Below are positions 12,001 through 24,000 of a stretch of DNA of 64,000 nucleotides, in pieces. The translations under genes and the position numbers were made by a program. Position 1 is the first letter of the stretch, and each line of letters opens with the position of its first letter. This stretch comes from Eudorina sp. 2006-703-Eu-15 (Eukaryota; Chlorophyta; Chlorophyceae; Chlamydomonadales; Volvocaceae): NCBI GenBank assembly GCA_003117195.1, contig BDSI01000156.1:1-64000 (forward strand), written 5' to 3'. Under the pieces are notes generated by a model. That model had not been told where the DNA came from. It saw nothing but the letters and a program-made list of their open reading frames with translations, and ran no database searches.

Positions 12001-15000
12001 ATGAGGAACGTTATCAACGTGACGAGTAAATACATTGGAAAAGAAACTTACATTCGGCAAAGCCCTCGTGAGCATCTCCATGGCAGGCCCGCCGCACTCA
12101 GCCTTGGATTTGGTCTCCATGGACAGCCTGTCATAATGAAGAAGCATCGCGCCGGAAGAGTACGTGCATAGTAAGGATGCCAGGAGAATCGCTTTGTAAA
12201 CTGGCAATGGGATGGGGGACCGCCTTCCGGGGTACATCCGTGAGCCACACCATCCAGTGGGCCCGAACAGCTTCATGAGGCAATTTTTCAGCTTCTCGTG
12301 TCTTTTCTTTCAGAATAATGCGCAAGCGATCCGGCACGAATGAATGAAACGGCCGTCCTTGCGCTGCGCAAGATATTATCACTCACTTTACGCCGGTGCT
12401 GATGCTGCCCTCCAGCTCAGCGTAGCTGCCGTCACCTACGGCAGGGGTATGTCCAGGACAGTTCCAGGAGCAACTTCTCATACCGTGCGACACTTCGGGT
12501 GTTTATTTGCATGCGCTTGGTTGCCCTCCGTCCACGTGATTTCATAATTCCGCTCAACCCCCCCCATCAGAGAAAGAATCGATGGCCGCGCACGAAGCTC
12601 TATCTACTTTATCTTGGGTATCGGCGGTATGCGCCAGCTGGCGGGCCCGCGGACGGACAACGGGCGTACAACGGACGTACGTATGTGCTGGGCGAACGAA
12701 CGAGCCACATTTTAAGGTTTTTGGACGTACCTGGCGGATCACGCAAGATCAGGAGAGGCACCGGTATGGGCACATCGATGTAACCCGTGCCAGCGCGGGA
12801 CTCAGTGCCCTCGATGATCGCGTACAGCTGGAACTGACGAGCTGGCCAACCGCCGGTCTCCATCACACTGATGGACAGCGGCTGGGCGTAAGCGGTGAGC
12901 GCGCCAAAGTTTGGTGTGCCCGCGATCATGTTGTAGAACATCTCTGAACGGTTGTTGGTTGTGTTGTAAGTGATCTGCGAACAGAGCATGCGTCAGGGTT
13001 GCGAGTCAGTGTCCATGACCCCTTTCACTGCTGGCTGTTGCGGCCCATTGATTGTGTCCAGATTTCATTAGTACAGCAGGTGGGTACAGTCAAATCGGAA
13101 GCCACGCTTGACACCCGGAAGACACGAGATGCTGAAAAATGGAGGCATTGGAGCATTACGTTTTCTTACCACTTTCATACAGCCACCATCATCCGGCTTG
13201 CACTTATTGCCGTCCATTTTGCTGACACTGTCCTGGATTGTCACCTTGACCGTGAGCTGATCGCAGCGCAAAGCGCCGTACATCTGGAAACCGCGAATGC
13301 TCATCGTATAACCCAAATCTGCGAGCAACAAGTCCGTGTTTTAATGCACCAATAGATGGAGTTGTATGATATACGCACGCACCTCTTTTCAGGCTCACGA
13401 CATCCTTTGTGACCAAAGACGTGTCAGGCGGCATAAACGCGTCGTACACTCTCTTGTACGCATTGACCTGCAAGCAGAACACCGAGTGTATGTGAGCGGA
13501 CGGAAATGGTAGGGCTAGGCCGTGTCGCGCGCGCTAAATAATATCCTCCTGATCATGTAAATCGCGCGGGCGCAAGATTGTTCCTCCCCAAGCTGAGTGG
13601 AAGTGGAAAGCAATCCGGCAATCTGCCCGACGGTCAGATTACATTTTTGCTGTATAGCCTTCTCATGCAACTCACCGCGCCGGACAAACAAGTTCGCGAA
13701 AGGGAAAACGCGCCGCAGAGCGACGGGCCCTCATCCGTCGTCCTGCATACGCAAATGCACCAATAACATTGCACGGTTAAAATATGTACTTGGCACTTTG
13801 CGCGTTCTCCTAACCAAGTTTTGATTCAGTCATACCTGCAGACTGAGACATCCAGCTCGGTCGGGGCCGTGAAGAGGAAAATAATTTGCGTGGGGTCATC
13901 GGCTGGTTTATCGGTCAGGTTCACAAACTTGGAGCCCTGCAAGCGAAACGTGTTGCACATGCATCAGACAGCACCGATCGGCGCGTCGATCGTCCACGAG
14001 GTATTACAGGCATACGAGCAATCAAGGTCGTAACATAGAGGCAGAAGAATGGTACCTGGTTTGTCACGGAGATGTGTTGATTCACAGCCTCTGGACTCAA
14101 ACCCCGAATAGGCTCGTTGAGCTCGACGTAGTTGATTGACCACGGCAGCGCCGGCAGGTTGAACGTGGTATAAGCGACAGGGTTACCCTTGCCGTCCACG
14201 CCGATGTCGACACGCCGCGCGGCCTGTATGAGGGATCGGACGGATGGTGAAAGATGAGCCATGGTGGGTGCATGCACGTGTGATGCACGCACGTGCACAC
14301 TCGTTTTGTTTACTTGTCATCAGCGATGCGACGGCAGGACCTCTGCAGCGTTCGCTCGACTGGTCTCAGTGCTGGTTCATGCATGTGGCGCGTACTGTCA
14401 TTCGTTGATCGAACATCTGTCGTCACCGATGACCCGCGGGGTCCGCTGTAACATCCTTAATAGATTTGTCACTGCGTGTCAACGCATCGAACTATATGAT
14501 GAGCACAACGCATAGCTGGCCTGCATCGCCGGCAAAACCTTCTGGGATCATCTCTAATAATACATATTTCACGGAGCGCAGGGTACGGCTACGTACCGAT
14601 CGCTGCATGCTTTGGCCAGGGCAGTTCATAGCCGTGAACTGGAGCGTGGTCCGACCAAGGTTGTACCTGCGCACACCAATATCGGGATCGTTAGACAATA
14701 CTATTATGTGTATGTCCCGTAACGCTCATAATGTTTATTTGCGTGATCCTAGCATTGGTGATTTAATACAAATAAACATGGAAGCGCACCAAACATGTTA
14801 AATGTGTATACCATGCGCGCACCCAACTCACTCGCACAAGCCGCCAACCAGGCCAACGGTAATACTGTACTTGGTAACGTCCAGAGCAGTTATGTCGTAC
14901 ACGGGCTGCACCACGCTGAATGCATTGCCGTTCTCAACCTGGGGCGAGAGCGGCCGTACGATGCGATGTCAGCTCCGATGTGTTGTGGACGAGCAAGTAA

Positions 15001-18000
15001 GCGCCCGAGGGATCGCAGGTGCGCGTACGTCTTCTTATGGGCTCGTATATACAGGCTCGCAACCAAAAATATTATAAACATTACTAGCAGGGACCAATGT
15101 ACAAAGATCTCCTTATAGAGATCCCTTGGACGCCTCACCTCGAGACCATCGGGATAGTGGAGCACGAAGGTGTGTTGCTGCGGTGCACGTGGAAAATTGC
15201 AGAACCGAGGAGTACTCATCGGTCGTCTCAACTCCTTGGGACCAACCAGATGTCTATAATTTCAACCAGCAGATCTCGAGAGAGCTCTCCGCACATGCAC
15301 AGTGCACATGCACGTATAATTGAGACGGACACATACACATACAGATACGCAACTAACTGTATCGTATACACGTCTCTAGAGAAGAAAACGCTACAGCAAT
15401 TTCCTCTGCCCTACGAGTGAAGATCAGCAGCGCGTGGCCTTTCGTCCATTTGCAATATTTGCACCCCATATTTCCCAAACCTGCCATGACTGCTGCTGCA
15501 TACATTCACCCTTGCTGTTCTTTACCAGCGCGACTCACAGAATAGGTGATGTTGAGCCAGACAAACGAGCCTATTCCAACGGCAACCAGGAAGCTGCCGT
15601 CGTCCTTGGTGCTCGTGCAAGAAATGGTTGTGTTGTCGTACTGGTTCTTGGCGCACACGGTGGCCTTCGCAATCGGGCATCCGCGTGTCTGGTCATATCC
15701 TGCCAAGCAAGGGGCAATATAGGCAATACCGGTCCGAGCATTGACTCTTTGGCATGTACTCGTGTTTTAATATGTCATCCGTGGCTCCACAGATTCTGTG
15801 TATTATATGCGAGCTATAGAAATGGTCTGTGCGCAATCAACCTTAAAATCGGCGGGCAGGGGCGGCATCTGCTGATGGTTCGGGATAACTGAGGGCGCGT
15901 CAGAACCTGCGTTTCCATCAAGCTAGGAGTGCGCATTTAGACACGCATGAATGCGGTGTGTGTGGCGCGCGGACGGAGGGACGCCCTGTTCATCCTTTGA
16001 ACACTGAATGCGAAAGCCCCTCATCCGCTACCTACCAACGTTGGCGTCGCTTCCAGGGAATCTGCGGTTGCCAAAGAACGGAAGACAATCGTTAAGTACG
16101 TAGGCACGCGCCTCAAACCAACAGTTGTATGTTCATTCTCTTCTGTGCTTGCGGTCAGCAACGAAACCAACGGACAAATAAATTAGATCTGTGCTTACCT
16201 TACAACACCAGTGATGGGAAGACTTGACTCGTCTATGATCTCCTGACTTGTAGCTGTTGTCATGTGCTGGATAGAAACCTGGTACGACTCGCCCACCCGA
16301 CGGTTGATGCTGAACACATGGTTCAGAACGCGGCCTGTGCGCAACTTGGTGCGCTGGGAGGGCAGTAACCTGAAGGCAGGAAGAGGGCACGCACGGGAGC
16401 TCGAGAGTGCATGCTTTGCCCTCAAACCTCTCAATGCCAACCGCACCGATGTATGTTCCCTTTGTAAACCACACAACTAATAACGTAACAGCCCAAAGAT
16501 TAAGGGACATAGGGTTTCCTGGTACCTGGTCTTTTAGAGCTTTGCGAGGTCATAAATCGTAAATAAATAATTGTTATTTAGTCGCAAATAATTAGAGGCA
16601 TTACGGTACCTACAATGAAGCAGCATATGATGCATCTCGCTCTGTCCGTACTTACTCGACCAAATTCGCCAGGCATTGCTCCGGAGCCTTCACAGGGTTG
16701 CAAGACTCCACATGTGCCTGCATGGTTATGCTATACGTGCCCGAGCCATCAGTGACGGCGGTGAACACGTACGGCGTGCCTACGATACGTGCTGTGAGGC
16801 GGACGCCCGGCGCTGGGGTGTCGATCTTCGTCGTGACCTGCATAACACCGAAACCCGTGCTGTAGGAAGAGGCGATACGCGGATAGCCCCTTTGGGGAAG
16901 GACATGCTGTCGCAAAGGACGGATATCGCCTGGTGTAGCTGGTGTAAGTTAGTTCACTTTCATGCGTGTGCTCAGCCAACAACTGATATGCATCATCGAT
17001 CTATGTGAGGGTCCCATCCATCCACGTCCATCTATGCAATGGTTGCTGCCCCCGTTATACCAAATATCCATCACATACAGCCCGGGAAAAAAGCAAGGCT
17101 CGAACACATACCACGCCACAACATCGATCCATAAAGGCGTGCACTTAGCTTTGCCACAGCGACAACACACACGCAGAGCATGTGCGTAACATGTATTGAT
17201 CGCACGTGCAATATGTAGGTACATGCACACTCGCACATGCCAGTAGTGCAAGGTAGGTATGCCAGGCCCAGGACAGAATGTAGCTGACCTTGCCCTCCAG
17301 TTTTGCAGCCCAAGCGATAGTGACGTCCCGGCATTCCGGCGGGCTGGCAAAACGTTGAGTTCGAAGGGGGTCGCTGGCGTCGAGGCTGTACTTACTGCCA
17401 CTGTCGCCCGTCACAACCACGCAGTATCGGTATGTGAATCCAACCTGGGCAGAAGCAGAAAAAAGTAAGGCAGGAAACGTAACGCCCATCCGTCCTTTCA
17501 ATCATTCCTTCAATCCAAGGAATGTTCACAGCCGTTCCCTTAACTTTGTGGAGTACTGAACACCGACCCATCATGAACCGAGGACTTGCACACATATATA
17601 CATACACTGGCAGGTTGGATCCTGACACACATTGTGGACACACACCGCGCTGGCAGATTATGCACGTAAAGACACACATCCAACACATACATGGGTACCA
17701 GTGTAAACCCTTGCACCCTGACCCCATTACTCACCTGCAGGTCGTCCCGCACGATGTCTTCGTTGACCTCTGTGCGCGCGGGCTTGTAGGGTGTGCCGCA
17801 AGTCAAGCTCATGCTCAGCTGCGCAACCGTGACCGTCTCAACCAGTGTACCGTTGACTGGATCCACCAAGCTGCGGATGACGCTGAATCCGGTCTCACAC
17901 GCGGATCCGACTGTCCAACTGCAAACAAAAGTAGAAATCCAGATAGAGTCGGTAGATAGACGAGTTACTGATTCAGCTAAGAAGAGGCCTACCCTGCAGT

Positions 18001-21000
18001 ACGCCACGTGGCCCCTTCCGTACATATATACGTACATCAGGTCAGGTGACACTACCGCGATTAGGCGGTTTAAGGTCCTGGGTTCGAGTCTTAGGGTGAC
18101 CCCCGACATTGTTCGGGAGCATAAGATTATGGCTAGCTGCTGAGATGTGGAGTTGAGATCACAGTTAATGGATTGAGATTCGCACGCTAGATTGGTGGCG
18201 ATTGCTGATGAACCCTCTGTCTCTACGGATGTGCGGGTGAATGGATGAGGTGGGATCCTTAGTTGGCAGGATCACCCGCCTTGGACCCTCGGTTCTTATG
18301 GCGTAGGTTCCGTGTGATGATGGTTGAAGTTGTCCTATAGCATCATATATATCCGCGACATAAACCCTTAGACAGGGCCTGGAAGCCTATCCACACTGTA
18401 ACGGTACTGTAACGGTAACGGTACTACATATATACGTACATGCTTGTCGCATACTGACCCTGACTAAAAGCAGTAAGAACGTGAGAGGCTATTTTGCTTA
18501 GATTGCGGGACTCCGTCCCATCGGGGCTCCCCCGCAGGTCAGCACCTATAAACATAATTATTAATCCACTCATTCATCAATTTTCCCCTCCATCCGCCGT
18601 AGCGCCATGCATTGCGCGTGGTACGTAATCCATTTCTGTATGCATGTATGGCCCGAACCTCCGTACATGCAACGTCCCAGTAACAGCAGGCCCAAACCTT
18701 GATGTTGATCGGCATAATTACGTACCTGAATTCAACCTTATCGTACACTTGTTCTACTGTAAGGTTGACCGGCCTGCCGTCCGGGTTGTCAGGGGTGCAG
18801 CCGCAGCTGGAGGTGACATTGGTAAACGTCTTGTCACGGATGTGGGCATACTCCGCGTCAGTCCAATTCGGCAGCGCCTGGGCGAATTTCGAAGTTCGGA
18901 AGAAAGCCCTGCAACAAGAAAGGTCATGGCCGGATATGTATCCTTGCTTACAGATGGTAGGTTGCGCACGCGGCAACGTGAACACAGCGGCGCAACACAT
19001 ACATGGAGAATAGATAGAACAGTCTGGGGTTATTTGGTAGTCACATTCACACATGACATGCCCGTCTGGGATAGCTGGGAGGTTTTGTTATCATCACAAT
19101 TGCACTTCCGCCATCGGCAGACGACACCGACGCAAGAAACTCACCGATACTGGAATGGGGTGCCTGGCGAAAGACTCGTCACCTTATGCACTGCAAGCGG
19201 CTGGTTCATTGGAGCACCTACGGGCGGCAGATGAAAGGTGCGAATTGGTGCAGGGGCGGATAGGAATGGTCAAGGGAATACAAAGAGATAGACGTCGCCA
19301 GCATATCATACTTCTTATGCAGGGGCTCAAAGCAAAATGGATAGGCCTCTGAGGGCGGAGCGGCATGAGTCTTTATTACGCAAAACAGCAGCAGCTATTT
19401 TACTGTAATCTTGCTGCCAAGGTAGTGATGATAGATGCAACTAACCGTTGTTCTTTGAGAAGTTGCTGAAGCCAGGAAGCAGCAGCGGATCCGTCGGCTG
19501 GCTGCCCGGCAGTCGGAAGCCACGAACCTAGGACGGAGAGCAAGCAGTGCAAGCAGCGTAGTCGACATTCATGAACGAATGAACAAGGAGAACAAAGCCG
19601 TAACAGTTAGTATTTCAACCAAGCGATACCCCAAAGTGCACTAGAACAAGAAGTCTAATTGATTTCGATAGTTTAGAATATTTATATAAACACAAGTTAG
19701 TCTGCTCCTGCCGAGACCTCCATTCGTTGCTCCCTCACGCACCTGGCCGTACACCTGGTAGTCGACACCTGTGTGCTCAAGCGTGATGTTGCCGTTGCCC
19801 AGCGCTATGTACGCTTCCGTGTTGGACGCCCGCCACATAAATCGGGGCTGGATAGTACAGCTGGTGGAGCAGAGGCTGGGAGGTTCGCCGTTGCCTGTAC
19901 ACAGATCATCAGCACAGTAGCAATACGGGGTGACCACACACTTAATTTTCACCTGTAGCACTAAGCAGTTCCTCTCCTCCACTCAGGGCAACACCGACTC
20001 AAGAGTGGCTCAAGAAGGGCGCAAGTGGTTAAGAAGAATCTCAAGACATCGCCGTTACCCGTGTGTACGTACATAATTACCCCCAGGCGCAACGAACCGG
20101 CGTCGATGTGCCACGCACCGCGGCCTGCTTACCGTCTCCGAGGTCTGCACGACAAGGACACACAGTACACAACGAAAGCAGGGGGAGGCATTAGAGGCAA
20201 GCACTTGCGTGCTGTGGGATTATCGCTTTCAGCATTCACATATATGTGTCAGCACGCACCCCGTAGGTACGACGCAGTGGGCGCAAGGCGCAAGCATCGC
20301 GCAAGGCGCAAGGCACAAAGCATTATCAACCTGGAGTATTACCATACTTGAACATCGACCACCTGGACATGAGCATGAATGTATGGCAGTGCATTGACTG
20401 AGCGACAACCAGCAGGCGGTGCGACTGCATAATAACTGAAATAAACGCATAACTGAACTAAACTTCCGTCTCTATCTTTAAGCAACGAAACCGGGGTGGA
20501 GGCGTGCAAAGGGGAAGCCTGGGTAATCACGTAACTTACCGCACTCTTCAACACCCTGGATGGGAATGCCGTCGCCACATGTGCGCAGACCAAACGTAGG
20601 CGATTTCGCCCGGGTCGCCGAGTCAGAAACCGCGCGGCTTTGCTGCAGACCCATAAGCGCCATGTTGGAATCAAAGGGGCACATTCCGGCGATGACGAAG
20701 TCCGGCAGGTGGTCACCGCTTATATCAGCAACCGCGACCTTGCGCTGATCACCCACGATGCCTGCATCGCATTGCGAGGTACAAGTGCAAAAGCATTATG
20801 TGTTGTAGTGCGTGGTGACAAAATTGGTGTCAGCATGACCAAGCAAGTCAGTACTGTCGATCAGCGTGTCCAAAACACAGATGTGGCGAATGTGGCGCTA
20901 TAGTCTGTAGGCTATCTATTCAGCATATCTAACACGCACGCAGATGGGGCGCCTTAGGCTGGTAGCAAGCAGCGATGGATGAAGAGCTCTCGTGGACAGT

Positions 21001-24000
21001 GTGCGGTGTTGCGGTGGTAGACCAGACCGCATATACATGCAGAGGAAAGCCCGCAGAGACCGTGCGCCATACCGCTCATGCAGAGGAAGGCGTTGACATC
21101 CGTGCACACCCCCCGGCGGATGGTGGACGTCTTGACGTCCAGGTAGCCGCAGAAGGTCGACGTAGGAGTGGTGGGGATCGTCCTGCTCTCGTTCGCCAAG
21201 GACACCACCGGTAAATCCCAGGCGTCCGCCACAGCAGCGCCACTGAAGTCCAGCGACTGGAAGTCCGCCGCCCAGTACGGCGAACCTGAAGGTTGTTGCA
21301 ATCGTTACCACCAGAACTTAACATACCATGACATCCTTTATTTATCCTGCGGCGAAGTACGTATGCACCTAACATGACCGACGAGGCGCTTTCGACGTTT
21401 GCAATCAAGGGCTTACATGAGGAAAGGCTCCAGTATTTTGAGACTTTCGTCCCCATGGACGAAAAGGGGTAACTTTCGCCCGTTTCGTTCGTGGGCTGGT
21501 GGACGAACGGCCCCTCCGGAGCCGTCATACGTTCGTCCGGCCGGACGAACGGGACGACCGCTTAGGAACCGCCGATTGAGGTAGCTTTGGTTTCGGGCTT
21601 CTTATCCGTCGGTGTCGACAACGATTTGGGCTTCTCGGCCCGAGCACGGTCTCCGGCTGTCAGCTTCCGGGCTGACGGCCTCACCACCAGTGCACTCCAC
21701 AGCCTCATCGGCTCAACTCAATGGTTTTGGCGGACAAACGGGTTGCTTTTTCGGGTCCTTTCGTTCGTGTGGCTGGTGGACGAACGCGGGCCTTCGGCCG
21801 ACGTTTCGTTCGGCCGGCCGTGGTGGGGTGGTGGGCTCCTGCCCGGACGTGTCGACGCACGCAGCATTGCTCTAGTATCGCCAACGTTATTCACGTACCA
21901 GCTTTTAGTGCATCCGTGGCGCCCACCCAAACGCGCTTGATGCCGGGCTTTGCCTTCAACGCAAGCCGCGACCACAGTGCGGCATTGTCCCTCGTAAGCA
22001 GCGACGCCAGGGCCCAGTCTGACCCCATGGCACGGCAGTTCAGTTGCGCCTGCAAGATAACGTACCCAATAATCAGTATGATACCTTGATGGCAATGATA
22101 AATACAACATCATCACCTCCCTTGTGTAACGATGCGGATCTATTTGTAATAAGGAGCTTGATTCTCTGTGCAGCGAGTGCGCAAGCAGAGTTGTGCCAAC
22201 GAACTTGAGCGTTGTTGCTATGCAATCTTTGGGTGTGTTTGCGTCATGCCACGCAGCTGACCTGTTGCCATGACCCCATAACATCATCATTCGTGAAGAG
22301 CGTGTAAACAAGGGAACCGCGGGCTCGTGCCACGGGTGAACTAGTCCGTAGGAGTTGAATGTCGGGCGTGAAGAGCTGACTTTGCGTTCTCGCCACGGCA
22401 GTGGTCGCCGGTGCTTGGACTACATCTCCGATCTCTGCACGGGTTGCACAAAGCGCATTTCAAACCGCCACAGTCGTGATATGAATAATGACAAAACGCT
22501 TTGGCTCCCGGTGAACTTGAAATGAGCTCGGTGCTGTTAGCTCGGAAATCATACACGATCCAGACTACTTTATAACAATATTCATTCATTCATTCATTAT
22601 CAATGTGCTTGCTTGTCGTTATTCGATAACAACTTACTGCACTGAATGCCGACGTCCTGTGAATGCGTGCAGGTACCGACGACGTTCCAGCCCTTGTTTG
22701 GGCAGAGGTGAAGGTAGAAATGTTTACTGGGATCGCACTGTATACCATCCAGCAGGATGGAGCCGCTTCCAGCACCGAACATTGCGGTTGGCATGACGGC
22801 GCCACCCGTGTATCCCAGCTGCCGGCAGACGACTTCAGCATTTGCAGACGTAAATTTATTGTTGCTACACCGTTGCGAAGAGGGCGAAGGGCGCATTGGC
22901 AACGCATTGGCTTATCAGTTCACGTGTAGACTCCAGAAAGGTTTATCACCCGTTAATGGCCTGGGAGGCAGGTGGTGTGATTTGCGCGATTGCATGTAGG
23001 TACCGGTCTGAAGGTTCGCTCTAGGTCAGGAGCTGTTGTGAGATGAAACTATTAGCTACACACACAACAAGCGCACAATCGTGCGCTTACCAGACGGTTC
23101 CCCACTTCCTCTGGGCTTGAGAGTACACTTCAAGGCGGCCTTCGTACGGTGTAGTCCCGTTGACGAGCCGAATGAAGTTCTTCCTTCGGACGGCTGCAGT
23201 AGACGATTCAATACCATGGGCACAATGTTGACGGCTTAACAACACAGACCACATCAAGAGCGGCGAGACACATAAGATAGGCGCACTAGGTGCACCAATC
23301 AAATATCACGACATCCATACCGATCGACGCATGCCGCTCTGTTACTTGAGCAACACATCACCGGCTCATTTGTCACTTCGAAGGGGTACCATGCCAAGTG
23401 TCAAGAAATGAATCAAACGCTACTCACAGCATATCACTGACACGTCTGTTGCATGGTTGCAGCTGGCGGTCCCCCATGGCTTCCTGTCGCAGTGGTGAAG
23501 GTAGGTGATCCCTTCCGTGGCATTGCATCTGACGCCGTCCATCCAGATTTTTCCGGTTCCAGTGCCGAACTGGCCAACAGGGCCCACGATACCGCCATCT
23601 TGAAAGCCAAGCTGGCGGCAGACGACTTCCGCTTCATTTTTTGTGAAGGTGCCGCTATCCGGTTGATCGTTACATGCGATGCAGGGCATCATGCATTGAG
23701 GGCCAATGATAGGGTTTAGATAGAAACATTAGTGATTGAGAATGGGGAAACCAAGAGTCCTCAACAACTATCTATGCCCGACTCCGTTCAAGCATACAGG
23801 AGGCACTGATTGGCTGTGTGTAGGTATCCCATCGACTGCGCGTAATTGTAACATTCATTCGTGCAGCTAAAGTGGACGCGGGTGTACGTACATGGGTCCA
23901 ACTGCTTGCGAGTCGTACCAAGTCGTAATTGCTCACTCACCAGACGGAACCCCAGATGCCCTTGTAGTACACCTCCAGTCGGCCTTCCCAATCGTAGCTG

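Noticed and set aside
18050..18110. tRNA gene (B-box GGTTCGAGTC); also 27917, 48808, 57554 and 59635
   Set aside because: No acceptor stem or full cloverleaf can be formed; two of these words sit inside TRIM elements, so they are retroelement or SINE parts.
21899..22049. Minus-strand ORF ATELPCHGVRLGPG over this interval
   Set aside because: The alternative frame reads a clear lectin helix and core (AQLNCRAMGSDWALASLL) and closes in phase with both neighbours.
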